In this document: positions 45,722 to 55,877 of the stretch, in pieces
How positions within the stretch are numbered: the stretch's first letter is position 1
Layout of the letters: each line of letters starts with the position of its first letter
From: Roseiarcus sp963753135
GTDB taxonomy: Bacteria > Pseudomonadota > Alphaproteobacteria > Rhizobiales > Beijerinckiaceae
DNA length: 64,000 bases
Direction of reading: 5' to 3'
Assembly (NCBI GenBank): GCA_963753135.1
Contig: CAVWBA010000020.1
Coordinates: 62,001 to 126,000 of the forward strand
Translations under genes and position numbers: made by a program
The notes under the pieces: generated by a model
What the model saw: only the letters and a program-made list of their open reading frames with translations
Told to the model about the DNA's origin: nothing
Databases searched by the model: none

Positions 45722-46129
45722 TCACTTGCGGCGCCGGCGCTGTTGGCCAAGGCCCATCTGCTTCGCCAGCGCCGAGCGCGCCTTGGCGTAGGCGGGAGCG
45801 ACCATGGGGTAGTCAGACGCCAGGCCCCATTTTTCGCGATACTCTTCCGGGGACAGGTTGTATTGCGTCCGCAAATGCCGCTTCAACGACTTGAATTTAC
45901 GACCATCCTCCAAGCAGATGATGTAATCGCTGGTAATCGACTTCTTCGGCGGGACGGCGGGCTTGGCTGCTTCGACCACGATCGGTTGCGCGCCAGTGGC
46001 TACACGCACGAGCGCCGCGTGAACGTCGCTGAGAAGCGACGGCAACTCGCTCGACGGCACGGAATTGTTCGACACATAGGCCGAGACGATCTCCGCGGCG
46101 AGTTCAATGTGGTTCGTGGTATCGCTCAT
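45722..46129 (-). CDS. MucR/Ros family transcriptional regulator lacking usual zinc ligands
   Basis: This 135-residue protein has the family N-terminus (MSDTTNHIELAAEIVSAYVS, needed for oligomerisation) and the DNA-binding block SLKRHLRTQYNLSPEEYREK followed by the basic tail QQRRRRK. In the zinc finger, Cys72 and His85 are kept, but the second Cys is Asp75 and the last histidines are Gln89-Tyr90. MucR proteins repress exopolysaccharide, motility and virulence genes at AT-rich sites. It is monocistronic with a long upstream region. Confidence 0.9.
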   Translation of the reverse strand: MSDTTNHIELAAEIVSAYVSNNSVPSSELPSLLSDVHAALVRVATGAQPIVVEAAKPAVPPKKSITSDYIICLEDGRKFKSLKRHLRTQYNLSPEEYREKWGLASDYPMVAPAYAKARSALAKQMGLGQQRRRRK

Positions 46130-46680
46130 TGTTGACGTTACTCCAGTAAGTTGCCTGCGGATAGAACGCCCTGTTGGCGATCAGCTTCAGGCCATTTTCT
46201 TCTCGCCTGATCACGACGAGCATCCTCTTCCCTAATCGCATGGCGCGACTTGAGGGGAACATCGCATAGCGCAAAAGAAAACATAGCACAAGGCAAGATG
46301 CAATGATTTCAACTAAGGTCTCGAAGGAATCGGCTGAATACTCGCAATCAGCTGTTTGAAGGATGCTCAATTTATATAAAAAACAACTGCCTTCACTTGA
46401 CAGATCGCGGTCAACGTGCAGCGAAGGCCTCGACCGAATCATCGCGAGCCGCTGTCGGGCCCGCCGAACCCTGGCGCGAAAACTTACGCTTTTCCCAGAA
46501 CTATAAGCCAGCAGTGATCAGGCGCCTCGTTCGCTATGGCAGGCGGCCATTTCACCTGAGCCGCTGCTTCGCAAATGTTGATCGACGGCAAGAATATGGC
46601 GGCCATGAGGATGTCATCGGCCAGAAAAGCGCTTATATGCCGCCTGCCGATCCTATTGACCGGCGCCCTCGTGAGTTCCA
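46130..46680. other. long intergenic region upstream of mucR
   Basis: There is no supported gene in 551 bases. The stretch 46250-46400 is AT-richer than average, as expected for MucR-type binding sites and for autoregulation of the family, but no individual site can be assigned. Confidence 0.5.
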
Positions 46681-48597
46681 ATGCAGCATCAAAAAACGTC
46701 AGCGTTCGTCGCCGCGCGCAACAATTCCGCGCGGCGGGCCACGCTGACGGGAACCGTAGCCCTTCTATGGCCTTACATCTGGCCTGGAGACCGCGCTGAT
46801 CTCAAGCTGCGCGTATTTCTCGCCTTCGCGCTGATGCTGCTCTCGAAGGTATTCACGATCGCAATTCCCTATTCCTACAAATGGGCGACCGATGCGGTCG
46901 CGGGCAAGCTCGCTCTGGACGCGGTCCCGCTGCCGCGCGTTCTGCTCGCAGCGGCCGCGCTGACCGCTCTCTATGGCGTCTTGCGGATCCTGATGGCGCT
47001 CACCCAGCAGGGGCGCGACGCCCTGTTCGCGGCCGTCGCCATGAACGCGGTGCGCCGGTTGGCGATCGAGGTCTTTGAGCACCTGCACCGCCTGTCGCTG
47101 CGCTTTCACTTGGAGCGCAAGACAGGCGGCCTCACCCGCGTCCTCGAGCGCGGACGCAACGCGATCGAGACGCTCATCCGCACCTCGATGCTGACCGCGG
47201 TCCCGACCGTCGTCGAATTCGCGCTCGTCGTCGCCGCCATGCTGATCTCGTTCGACTGGCGCTATGTCATCGCGATCAGCGTCACGGTGGTCGTGTATTT
47301 GGCCTTTACGACCGTGGCCACCAATTGGCGCATTGGCATCCGGCGCTCGATGAATGAGAGCGACACCGACGCCAACACCAAGGCGATCGACAGCCTGCTC
47401 AATTTCGAGACGGTGAAATATTTCGGCGCGGAAGGCCGCGAGGCGGCGCGATACGATAAGGCGATGGTCCGGTACGAGCGCGCGAGCGTGCGCACCTATG
47501 TGTCGCTCGCCGCTCTGAACGCGGGTCAAGCGTTCATTTTCACGCTCGGCATGATTGTCGTCCTTCTGATGTGCGTCGCCGAGGTGAGAAACGGAACCAA
47601 GACCGTTGGCGCCTTCGTGCTCGTCAACCTGATCATGTTGCAGCTCTATCAGCCGCTCAATTTCATGGGGATGGTTTACCGGGATATCAGGCAGGCGATC
47701 ATCGACGTCGAGGCGATGTTCGCCATCCTGGCGCAGAATCCGGAAATCGAGGACATCCCCGGCGCTCAGCCGCTAAAGGTGACAGCCGGCGTGGTCCGGT
47801 TCGAGAATGTCGACTTCGCTTACGATCCGGGCCGGCCCATTCTGCGCGGCGTCTCGTTCGAGGCGCCTGCAGGGCACACGATCGCCATCGTCGGGCCGTC
47901 GGGCGCCGGCAAATCCACGATATCGCGGCTCCTCTTCCGCTTCTACGAGCCCAACGCGGGGCGCATAACGATCGATGGCCAAAATATCGGCGCAGTCACC
48001 CAGAGCTCGCTGCGCGCAGCGATTGGAATGGTGCCGCAGGACACGGTGCTGTTCAACGACACGATCCTTTACAACATCCGCTATGGGCGCGAGGGCGCGA
48101 GCGAGCGCGAGGTGGTCGCCGCCGCCGAGAATGCGCAGATCGACCGGTTCATTCGCTCGCTGCCGCAAGGCTATGAGGCGCCAGTCGGCGAGCGCGGTCT
48201 CAAGCTCTCGGGCGGCGAGAAGCAGCGGGTGGCCATCGCGCGCACGATGCTCAAGGCGCCGCCGATTCTGGTGCTCGACGAAGCGACGTCGGCGCTCGAC
48301 AGTTTCACCGAGCGCGACATCCAGTCGGCGCTGGAGCGCGTCTCGCGCGGGCGCACGACGATTGTAATCGCCCATCGCCTGTCGACCGTAGTCAACGCTG
48401 ACCAAATTCTGGTGCTCGACAAGGGCGTCATCGCCGAGCGCGGCTCCCATCAGGAGCTTCTCAGCCACGGCGGAATCTATTCCGCGCTGTGGAGCCGCCA
48501 GAGGCAGGTCGACGCGGCGCAGGAATTGTTGCGCCAGGCCGGCCGCGAAGACGACCTCGACGCGGCCGACCCTATCGCGTCCCAGCCCGCGTCGTGA
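46681..48597 (+). CDS. Atm1/HMT1-type ABC exporter (fused membrane and ATPase domains)
   Basis: This 638-residue half-transporter has six membrane helices in about residues 25-345 (including LRVFLAFALMLLSKVFTIAI and SYKWATDAVAGK). The ATPase domain has Walker A GPSGAGKSTISRL, the signature LKLSGGEKQRVAIARTM and Walker B ILVLDEATSALDS. The membrane part, with LLNFETVKYFGAEGREAARY, matches bacterial homologues of mitochondrial Atm1, which export glutathione-linked metal or sulfur compounds. It acts as a homodimer. Confidence 0.92.
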   Translation: MQHQKTSAFVAARNNSARRATLTGTVALLWPYIWPGDRADLKLRVFLAFALMLLSKVFTIAIPYSYKWATDAVAGKLALDAVPLPRVLLAAAALTALYGVLRILMALTQQGRDALFAAVAMNAVRRLAIEVFEHLHRLSLRFHLERKTGGLTRVLERGRNAIETLIRTSMLTAVPTVVEFALVVAAMLISFDWRYVIAISVTVVVYLAFTTVATNWRIGIRRSMNESDTDANTKAIDSLLNFETVKYFGAEGREAARYDKAMVRYERASVRTYVSLAALNAGQAFIFTLGMIVVLLMCVAEVRNGTKTVGAFVLVNLIMLQLYQPLNFMGMVYRDIRQAIIDVEAMFAILAQNPEIEDIPGAQPLKVTAGVVRFENVDFAYDPGRPILRGVSFEAPAGHTIAIVGPSGAGKSTISRLLFRFYEPNAGRITIDGQNIGAVTQSSLRAAIGMVPQDTVLFNDTILYNIRYGREGASEREVVAAAENAQIDRFIRSLPQGYEAPVGERGLKLSGGEKQRVAIARTMLKAPPILVLDEATSALDSFTERDIQSALERVSRGRTTIVIAHRLSTVVNADQILVLDKGVIAERGSHQELLSHGGIYSALWSRQRQVDAAQELLRQAGREDDLDAADPIASQPAS

Positions 48598-48652
48598 CAT
48601 CGGAAGCGAATGGCGCCATGAGTGCGCCGGGCTTCATTTCGAGCGCTGGTCA

Positions 48653-49351
48653 ATGAGCATCGTCAAATCGCTGCGCGGCCAGCTCGCGCCGATCCATCCT
48701 GAAGGCTATAAGTTCGTGTTCGGCTTCGCCCTCGCGACGCTGATCCTGTGGTGGTTATGGGCGCCCCTCGGCTGGCTCGGCCTCGTCGTCACGCTTTGGT
48801 GCGCCTATTTCTTTCGTGACCCCGCGCGCGTCACGCCCGTCCGGAGCGACCTGGTCATTGCGCCCGCCGACGGCGTCGTCAGCTTCGCCGGCTTCGCCGC
48901 GCCGCCGCCCGAGCTCGGCCTCGGGATGGCGCCGTTGCAGCGGGTGTCGATCTTCATGTCAGTTTTCGATTGCCACGTGAACCGCGCCCCGGTCCAAGGC
49001 AGGGTGGCGCAGATTGTTTATCACCCCGGCCTCTTTCTGAACGCCGATCTTGACAAGGCGAGCGAGGACAACGAGCGCAACAGCATTGTCATCGACACGC
49101 CCTCCGGGCGATTTGGCGTGGTGCAGATCGCAGGGCTAGTCGCCCGACGCATTGTGTGTTTCACGCATGAAGGCGCGCTGCTCGGCGCCGGCGAACGAAT
49201 CGGGCTGATTCGTTTCGGCTCGCGCGTGGATGTGTACCTGCCGCCGGGCGCGCACATCGTGGTCGGCGTCGATTCGCGCGCCATCGCCGGCGAGACGGTG
49301 ATCGCGCAGGTTGCGGCGGAGGTCGAGCCGCCGCCCTTTCAGCGGAGCTGA
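48653..49351 (+). CDS. psd: phosphatidylserine decarboxylase, proenzyme
   Basis: This 232-residue membrane-bound enzyme makes phosphatidylethanolamine. Self-cleavage to give the pyruvoyl group should occur before Ser190 in LIRFGSRVDVY. IAPADGVVSFAG, FMSVFDCHVNRAPVQG and ERNSIVIDT are family blocks of the short Psd type. pssA follows directly (3 bases), completing the pathway. Confidence 0.95.
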   Translation: MSIVKSLRGQLAPIHPEGYKFVFGFALATLILWWLWAPLGWLGLVVTLWCAYFFRDPARVTPVRSDLVIAPADGVVSFAGFAAPPPELGLGMAPLQRVSIFMSVFDCHVNRAPVQGRVAQIVYHPGLFLNADLDKASEDNERNSIVIDTPSGRFGVVQIAGLVARRIVCFTHEGALLGAGERIGLIRFGSRVDVYLPPGAHIVVGVDSRAIAGETVIAQVAAEVEPPPFQRS

Positions 49352-49354
49352 CGC

Positions 49355-50158
49355 GTGAACGAGGTCGGCCCCTCGCCCCGGGCGCCGATTGCTGACCCGG
49401 CGTCGGCGCGGCGTCGCGGTCTCCGGGCCGTGCCTCTCAGGCTCCTGATCCCCAACCTCATCACCCTGTTCGCGCTCGGCCTCGGCCTGACCGCGATCCG
49501 ATTGGCGATGGAGGGGTCGATCGAATGGGCGGTGAGCGCGATCGCCGGCGCTGCCGTGCTCGACGGCCTCGACGGGCGAATCGCGCGCGCTTTGAAGGGC
49601 ACCTCACGCTTCGGGGCAGAGCTCGATTCGCTTGCCGATTTCGTCGACTTCGGCGTCGCGCCCGCGCTCGTGCTCTACGTCGCCGACCTGCATGCGGCCA
49701 AGAGCTTCGGCTGGGTCGCGGCGCTTCTTTTCGCGATGGCCTGCGCTCTGCGCCTTGCCCGTTTCAATGTCATGATCGACGAAGATCATCCGGCGTGGCG
49801 CAAGAACTTCTTCGTCGGCATGCCCGCGCCCGCGGGCGCGATCGTCGGCCTGCTGCCGATCTACGTTCACTCCGCCTTCGATCTCGGCCAGCCGACCTCG
49901 CAACTTGCCGTGGTCGAGAGCCTGTACGTGCTGGCGGTGGCCCTGTTAATGGCGAGCCGCGTGCCGCACTTCTCCGGCAAAACGATCGGCCGTGTGCCGC
50001 GCGAATATGTCTCGGTGGTCTTGGTCGGCGTCGCCGCGGCGCTCCTCATCCTATTCAACTTCCCCATGCAGGCGCTGGTCGCCGTCACTCTGGCCTATCT
50101 CGCCTCGATCCCCTTCGCGGTCAGGCGTTATCGGGCGCTCGAGCGCATGACGACATAG
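49355..50158 (+). CDS. pssA: CDP-diacylglycerol-serine O-phosphatidyltransferase
   Basis: This 267-residue membrane enzyme makes phosphatidylserine, the substrate of Psd. The CDP-alcohol motif is DGLDGRIARALKGTSRFGAE followed by LDSLADF. RLLIPNLITLFALGLGLTAI is the first helix. It starts with GTG at 49355, immediately after the psd stop, forming a psd-pssA operon as in other Rhizobiales. Confidence 0.94.
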   Translation: MNEVGPSPRAPIADPASARRRGLRAVPLRLLIPNLITLFALGLGLTAIRLAMEGSIEWAVSAIAGAAVLDGLDGRIARALKGTSRFGAELDSLADFVDFGVAPALVLYVADLHAAKSFGWVAALLFAMACALRLARFNVMIDEDHPAWRKNFFVGMPAPAGAIVGLLPIYVHSAFDLGQPTSQLAVVESLYVLAVALLMASRVPHFSGKTIGRVPREYVSVVLVGVAAALLILFNFPMQALVAVTLAYLASIPFAVRRYRALERMTT

Positions 50159-50209
50159 AGGCCAAATCCCACTCTTGCGCTCAAGCGCCGGTCAGGCATC
50201 ATAGGCCCC

Positions 50210-51490
50210 ATGGCTATCGGGCTCGCTCACGGATATTGTTGGCTCGCTCCCAGGATTCGCGTCTTCATGTCGACCCGACCGCCTCATTTTTCACTCGGCC
50301 GCGCCGCACGGGCGGCGACCTTTGCAATTGCGGCGATCACGCTCGCGGCCTGCAATAGCAAGAACGCCTATGTGGCGCCCCCGCCGGCCAAGGTGCAAGT
50401 CGCGCAGCCGCTGCAGCGGCCGGTGACCGAATACCTCGAACTCACCGGGAATACCCAGGCGTTCGCCTCTGTCGATCTCGTGGCGCGCGTGCAGGGCTTT
50501 CTGACCTCGATCAACTACGTTGACGGAGCGACAGTAAAGAAGGGCGCGCAGTTGTTCGGCATCGAGCGCGACGTCTATCAGGCGCAGGTTAACCAGCAGG
50601 AGGCGACGCTCGCCTCCGACCAGGCGACCGAGGAGTACAACAAGGCCGAATACAACCGTCAGGCGACGCTCGCCCGGCAGGATTTCGCCAGCCAGGCGAC
50701 GGCGCAGGAGTGGAAGTCCAAGTGGGACCAGTCGGCGGCCGACATCCTCAATGCCCAGGCGGCCATCTGGCTCGCCAAGATCAACCTCGGCTACACCCAG
50801 GTGCTTGCTCCGTTTGACGGCGTGGTCACGAACCACCTCGTGGATGTCGGCGCGCTAGTCGGCGTCTCCGGGCCAACCAAGCTTTCGACGATTATCCAAA
50901 CCGATCCGCTCTATGTCTATTTCACCTTGAGCGAGCCCCAAATCCTGTCGATCCAGAGAAACCTGGCCAAGCATGGCATCGCATTGCGCACCTCGAAACT
51001 GTCAGACGTCCCAGTGGAGATCGGCCTGCAGGGCGAGGAGGGCTATCCGCACAAGGGCCATCTCGACTACGCTTCGCCGCAGGTTGATTTTGCGACCGGC
51101 ACGCTGACCGCGCGCGCCTTGTTCGACAACAAGGACGGCGCCCTCCTGCCGGGCCTGTTCGTGCGGGTGCGCACACCGATTGCGCAGCACGACAAGGCGC
51201 TGCTGACACGAAACGACGCGATCGGAACGAGCCAGGAAGGAAGCTACGTGCTGGTCGTCGGCGCCGACAACATCGTTCAGAGGAGGGTCGTCACGACCGG
51301 AGTGCGCGACGGACAGCTGCGGGTGATCGAGTCGGGCCTGAAGCCGGACGACTGGGTGGTGACCGAAGGCATTCAGCGCGCCTTTCCCGGCGCGAAGGTC
51401 GATCCCCAGCGCAGCCAGATGGCCTCGGCCGAGCCGGCGCCGTCGTCGAGCCCTGAGAAAGCCGTTTCGTCCGCCCCGGGCCAGCAATGA
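50210..51490 (+). CDS. RND efflux periplasmic adaptor (membrane fusion) lipoprotein
   Basis: This protein of about 426 residues is an AcrA/MexE-type adaptor. The lipobox is ITLAAC, and the most likely start is the internal Met at 50267. The biotinyl-lipoyl halves (LVARVQGFLTSINYVDGATV and AQAAIWLAKINLGYTQVLAP) surround a helical hairpin (about residues 120-180). VLAPFDGVVTNHLVDVG closes the lipoyl domain. The stop overlaps the pump gene by four bases. No outer-membrane channel gene is next to it. Confidence 0.92.
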   Translation: MAIGLAHGYCWLAPRIRVFMSTRPPHFSLGRAARAATFAIAAITLAACNSKNAYVAPPPAKVQVAQPLQRPVTEYLELTGNTQAFASVDLVARVQGFLTSINYVDGATVKKGAQLFGIERDVYQAQVNQQEATLASDQATEEYNKAEYNRQATLARQDFASQATAQEWKSKWDQSAADILNAQAAIWLAKINLGYTQVLAPFDGVVTNHLVDVGALVGVSGPTKLSTIIQTDPLYVYFTLSEPQILSIQRNLAKHGIALRTSKLSDVPVEIGLQGEEGYPHKGHLDYASPQVDFATGTLTARALFDNKDGALLPGLFVRVRTPIAQHDKALLTRNDAIGTSQEGSYVLVVGADNIVQRRVVTTGVRDGQLRVIESGLKPDDWVVTEGIQRAFPGAKVDPQRSQMASAEPAPSSSPEKAVSSAPGQQ

Positions 51491-54400
51491 GCGCTGAAGG
51501 CCGGGCGGGAGCAATCTCGCGCTTTTTCATCGACAGGCCGGTGCTCGCCAATGTGCTGGCGCTCGTCTTCGTCGTGATCGGCCTGGTCGCGCTCGTTAAC
51601 CTGCCCAGCTCCCAATATCCCAACGTTGTTCCGCCGACCGTCCAGGTGACGACTCGCTATCCCGGCGCAAGCGCCATGACGCTCGTCAACACGGTCGCTC
51701 TGCCGATCGAGCAGAACGTCAACGGCGTGGAGAACATGATCTACATGCAGTCGACGAACGCGAGCGACGGCACGTACAGCTTGATCGTCACCTTCGCGAT
51801 CGGCACCAATCCGGACGAAGACGAGATCCTGGTGCAGAACCGCGTGTCGGCGGCGCTTTCGTCGCTGCCGCAGGAGGTGCAGCTCCAGGGCGTCACGACC
51901 AAGAAGCAATCGACGTCGATCCTCGAGTTTGTCGGGCTTGTGTCTCCGGACAGTCGCTTCGACAGCCTGTTCCTGGCGAACTACGCCGTCATCAATGTGC
52001 AGGACGAGCTGCGCCGTCTTCCAGGCGTCGGCGATGTGTCGGTCCTCGGCGCCGGCCAATACGCCATGCGCATCTGGCTTGACCCGAACCTTCTGCAGGC
52101 GCGCGGATTGACGCCCCAGGACGTCGTCAAGGTCGTTCAGCAGCAGAGCCAGGAAGTCGCGGCCGGTCAGATCGGCGCGCCGCCCGCGCCCAAGGGCCAG
52201 GACTTCCAATATACGCTCGACCTTAAAGGTCGGCTCGACGACCCGAGGGAGTTCGAGAACATCATCGTCAAGGTCGATTCGGCCAATGGCGGCCAGATCA
52301 CCAGGCTGCGCGACGTGGGGCATGCCGAGCTTGGGGCGCAAACCTACAGCGAATCGTTCAATCTCGACGGCCGGCCCGCCGCCGGCATCGCCGTATCGTT
52401 GCTGCCGGAGGCGAACGCGATTGCGGTCTCCTCCGAAGTCAAGGCGAAGATGGATGAGCTGGCCAAGGCCTTCCCGCAAGGCCTCAACTATGTCGTGCCC
52501 TACGACACGACGAAGTTTGTGAAGGCGGCGATCTCCGAAGTCTACCGCACCCTCATTGAAGCGGCGATTCTGGTGCTCATCGTCATCCTCGTCTTCCTGC
52601 AGGATTGGCGAGCGATGCTGGTGCCGGCGACCACCGTGCCGGTGACGATTATCGGCGCGTTCGCGGCGATGGCGGCGCTTGGCTTCTCCATCAATCTTCC
52701 CACTCTGTTCGCGATTGTGCTCGCGATCGGCATCGTCGTCGACGACGCGATCGTCATCGTTGAAGGCGTGGCGCGTTATGTTGAGGAGGGGCTCCCCGGC
52801 CGCGAGGCGGCGGCTCGGGCGATGAACGACCTGACAGGGCCGGTGCTCGGCATCACGCTCGTGCTTATGTCGGTGTTCATTCCCGCCGCCTTTCTGCCAG
52901 GGCTGACGGGGCAGCTCTATCGGCAATTCGCGCTCGTCATCGCCTCGACCGCCTTCATCAGCGCCATCAACGCTCTGACGCTCAAGCCCACGCAATCGGC
53001 TTTGTGGCTCAGGCCGCCGAAGCCTCCCGAGCAGCGCAACTTTTTTTACCGCGGCTTCAACGCCGTCTATGGCGCTGTCGAACGGAGCTATACCCGGCTG
53101 ATCGGCGCCATGGTCCACCGTAGCGGTCTCATGGTCGCTCTCGCGCTTATTCTGGTTGGAGTCGCGGTCTGGGGACTGACCCGCGTGCCGACCGCGTTCC
53201 TGCCGACCGAGGATCAGGGCTACGTGATCGTCGCCGCGCAATTGCCGGACGGCGCGTCAAAGGAACGGACGGATAGAGTTCTGGAGCAGATCCAAGGCCT
53301 CGCGAGCAAGGTTCCTGGGGTCGAGCATGTGGTCACTGTGAGCGGCATATCCATTCTCGACAATAGGGCGAGTCTCGCCAACGCGGGCGTCGCCTTCGTC
53401 GTCCTGAAGGATTGGGACGTGCGTCTGAAAGAGGAAGGGCAGGATGTCCGTACGATCCTCGAGCGCCTCAACCGCGGGCTGCAGGGCGTGCCCCAGGCTA
53501 TCGCCTTTGCGCTCCCCCCGCCGCCGATCCAGGGCATTGGCAACGTCGGCGGCTTCTCCATGCAGGTCGAACTCAGGAACGGCAATTTCGACTACGCCCT
53601 GCTTCAGACCTTGACCAACGCCGTTGTCGCCAACGCCAACGCGCAATCGTCCCTCCAACGGGTGGCCACGACGTTCCGCGCGGGCGCGCCGCAAATTTTT
53701 GTCAACGTAAACCGGATCAAGGCGGAGACGCTCGGCATTACCGTTGGACAGCTGTTCGACGCCCTCTCCAACTACGTCGGTTCGAACTACGTCGGCCAGA
53801 TCACGAAGTTCGGCCACGTCTTCCAGATCTATACGCAAGCGGAGGCCAAGTTTCGCGCCAACGTCGACGACATTCGCAATCTTAAAGTGAGGGCGGGCGA
53901 CGGAACGATGACGCCCGTCGGAACGGTGGTCGATATCACGGAGGTGCAGGGGCCGGCCCTCATCAGCCTCTACAATCTCTATCCGTCCTCGACGGTCGTC
54001 GGCAGCCCGGCGCCCGGCTTCAGCTCGGGTCAGTCCCTCGACATCATGGAGCAGATCGCCAACAGCACGCTGCCGACCGGAACGGGCTTCGAATGGACGG
54101 CAATGTCTTATCAGGAGAAGCAGCTCGGCAACCAGACTTACTACGTCTTCGGCTTCGCGATCCTGCTCGTTTATTTCGTTTTGGCCGGCCAGTATGAAAG
54201 CTGGATTTTGCCTCTAGCGGTGATCCTATGCGTGCCGATGGCTCTCCTCGGGACAGTCGCCGCGCTGACTACGCTCGGCGCGATCAGCGTGGCCGCCAGC
54301 CAATCCGGCGTCGCCGCCAACAACCTCTACACGCAGATTGGCCTCATTCTCTTGATCGCGCTCGGCGCCAAGAACGCGATCCTGATCGTCGAATATGCCC

Positions 54401-54729
54401 GCCAGCAGCGCGCCGAAGGAAAAGCGATTGTCGACGCGGCGGTGGAAGGGGCGCGCTTAAGATTCCGGCCCATTCTCATGACCTCGTTCGCCTTCATCCT
54501 GGGCGTTCTTCCGCTTGTGCTGGCGACGGGGGCGGGCGCTTCGGCGCGCAAATCAATCGGCATGGCGGTTTTCTTCGGCATGATCGCCTCGACTTGTCTC
54601 GTGGTGGTGTTCGTTCCATCGTTTTATGTGGTGATGCAGTGGCTCGAGGAGCGCAGAATGGGAAAGCGCGCGCCTGAGGCTGCGCCTCCCTCTCAGACGC
54701 CGGACGCCCCGAGCCCGTCCGCCGTCTGA
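51487..54729 (+). CDS. RND multidrug efflux permease (HAE1 family)
   Basis: This 1080-residue inner-membrane pump has the doubled AcrB architecture: twelve membrane helices and two large periplasmic loops. Marks are ISRFFIDRPVLANVLALVFV, the proton-relay helix IVLAIGIVVDDAIVIVEGVA, the helix LVLMSVFIPAAFLPGLTGQL and LIALGAKNAILIVEYARQQR. It uses the proton gradient to expel hydrophobic compounds with the adaptor encoded upstream. The frame is intact over 3.2 kb. Confidence 0.96.
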   Translation: MSAEGRAGAISRFFIDRPVLANVLALVFVVIGLVALVNLPSSQYPNVVPPTVQVTTRYPGASAMTLVNTVALPIEQNVNGVENMIYMQSTNASDGTYSLIVTFAIGTNPDEDEILVQNRVSAALSSLPQEVQLQGVTTKKQSTSILEFVGLVSPDSRFDSLFLANYAVINVQDELRRLPGVGDVSVLGAGQYAMRIWLDPNLLQARGLTPQDVVKVVQQQSQEVAAGQIGAPPAPKGQDFQYTLDLKGRLDDPREFENIIVKVDSANGGQITRLRDVGHAELGAQTYSESFNLDGRPAAGIAVSLLPEANAIAVSSEVKAKMDELAKAFPQGLNYVVPYDTTKFVKAAISEVYRTLIEAAILVLIVILVFLQDWRAMLVPATTVPVTIIGAFAAMAALGFSINLPTLFAIVLAIGIVVDDAIVIVEGVARYVEEGLPGREAAARAMNDLTGPVLGITLVLMSVFIPAAFLPGLTGQLYRQFALVIASTAFISAINALTLKPTQSALWLRPPKPPEQRNFFYRGFNAVYGAVERSYTRLIGAMVHRSGLMVALALILVGVAVWGLTRVPTAFLPTEDQGYVIVAAQLPDGASKERTDRVLEQIQGLASKVPGVEHVVTVSGISILDNRASLANAGVAFVVLKDWDVRLKEEGQDVRTILERLNRGLQGVPQAIAFALPPPPIQGIGNVGGFSMQVELRNGNFDYALLQTLTNAVVANANAQSSLQRVATTFRAGAPQIFVNVNRIKAETLGITVGQLFDALSNYVGSNYVGQITKFGHVFQIYTQAEAKFRANVDDIRNLKVRAGDGTMTPVGTVVDITEVQGPALISLYNLYPSSTVVGSPAPGFSSGQSLDIMEQIANSTLPTGTGFEWTAMSYQEKQLGNQTYYVFGFAILLVYFVLAGQYESWILPLAVILCVPMALLGTVAALTTLGAISVAASQSGVAANNLYTQIGLILLIALGAKNAILIVEYARQQRAEGKAIVDAAVEGARLRFRPILMTSFAFILGVLPLVLATGAGASARKSIGMAVFFGMIASTCLVVVFVPSFYVVMQWLEERRMGKRAPEAAPPSQTPDAPSPSAV

Positions 54730-54833
54730 GCGCGCTCTCGAAAGTGTGAACACCGCGAGGCTCCGCCCGATCCGCGATCCGCCTTATACGGTGCTCGAGC
54801 CGTGCTTGACACGCGCGATGGGGAGGAAAAGGT

Positions 54834-55877
54834 ATGAGCCTTCGAATTACACTGGCGGCCATGGCCGTGAGCCTGGCGTGGTCCGGCCTCGCCTGCGCGG
54901 AATCGCCGAAATTGGTCACGACCGACGCGATGATCCCGTCTTCGGATCCGGGCATCAAGCTCTATGTGCGCAACAAGCACGCGGAGGGCATGACGTCCTT
55001 TTCGCCGGACAAGACGCTGCTGTTCATCCATGGCGCCACATATCCGGCGGATACGAGCTTCGACCTGCCGATCGACGGCGTGTCGATGATGGACCTGTTC
55101 GCCGAGAGCGGCTTCGACGTCTATCTGGTCGATGTGCGCTCGTACGGACGGTCCACCCGACCGCCGGAAATGGATCAGCCTCCCGAGGCGAACAAGCCGA
55201 TTGCGACTTCGGAGGAGGCCGGCGCCGACCTCGGAGCCGCGGTCGATTATATTCTGGCGAAGCGCCACATTCCGAAGCTCGACCTCATGGGCTGGTCGTG
55301 GGGGACGTCGATCGCCGGCGCCTACACCGCCGGGCACGACGACAAGATCAACCGGCTCGTGCTTTACGCGCCGATCTGGACGTTTCAGCCGACCGTCGCG
55401 CCGCCGGCGGCTCCCATCCCCGCCTACCGCCTTGTCTCGAAGGACGATGCGAAAGCGCGCTGGCTCAAGGGCGTCGCGGAAGACAAGCAGGCGACCTTGA
55501 TCCCGCCCGGCGTCTTCGACGCCTGGTGGAACGCGACGATCAGCGAGGATCCGGTGGGGAGCAAGATGAATCCGCCCAAGCTGCGGGCCGGCAACGGCGT
55601 TCTGGCGGAGGTCGACAATTACTGGCGCGCCGGCAAGCCTTATTACGACCCGGGCCGGATCACCGTGCCGACCCTCGTCATTCATGCGGAATGGGACGCC
55701 GATCTTCCGACCTACATGACCAACGCCTATTTCGCCCAGCTGACGAACGCGCCCTACAAGCGCTTCGTCCAATTGGGCGAGGGCACCCATACCGTCATGC
55801 TGGAGAAGAACCGCATGCAGTTCTTCCACGAGATCCTCGGGTTTCTCAACGAATCGGACGCTACGGCTCTGAAGTAG
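54834..55877 (+). CDS. exported alpha/beta hydrolase
   Basis: This 347-residue protein has a signal peptide (MSLRITLAAMAVSLAWSGLA, then CAES). The alpha/beta hydrolase fold follows: TLLFIHGATYP (oxyanion), VYLVDVRSYGRSTRP, the nucleophile serine in LMGWSWGTSIAG, and the histidine in LGEGTHTVMLEKNR. The acid is in AEWDADLPTYM. It is probably a periplasmic esterase or lipase of unknown substrate. It lies about 100 bases after the efflux pump gene. Confidence 0.88.
   Translation: MSLRITLAAMAVSLAWSGLACAESPKLVTTDAMIPSSDPGIKLYVRNKHAEGMTSFSPDKTLLFIHGATYPADTSFDLPIDGVSMMDLFAESGFDVYLVDVRSYGRSTRPPEMDQPPEANKPIATSEEAGADLGAAVDYILAKRHIPKLDLMGWSWGTSIAGAYTAGHDDKINRLVLYAPIWTFQPTVAPPAAPIPAYRLVSKDDAKARWLKGVAEDKQATLIPPGVFDAWWNATISEDPVGSKMNPPKLRAGNGVLAEVDNYWRAGKPYYDPGRITVPTLVIHAEWDADLPTYMTNAYFAQLTNAPYKRFVQLGEGTHTVMLEKNRMQFFHEILGFLNESDATALK

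Noticed and set aside
46397..46747. A 116-codon frame in the gap before the ABC exporter
   Set aside because: It has no ribosome binding site or family features and overlaps the start of the exporter gene in another frame.
51373..53241. A 622-codon minus-strand frame opposite the RND adaptor and pump genes
   Set aside because: The sense strand encodes an unmistakable AcrB-type pump; the antisense product is charged, repeat-poor and has no recognisable domain.
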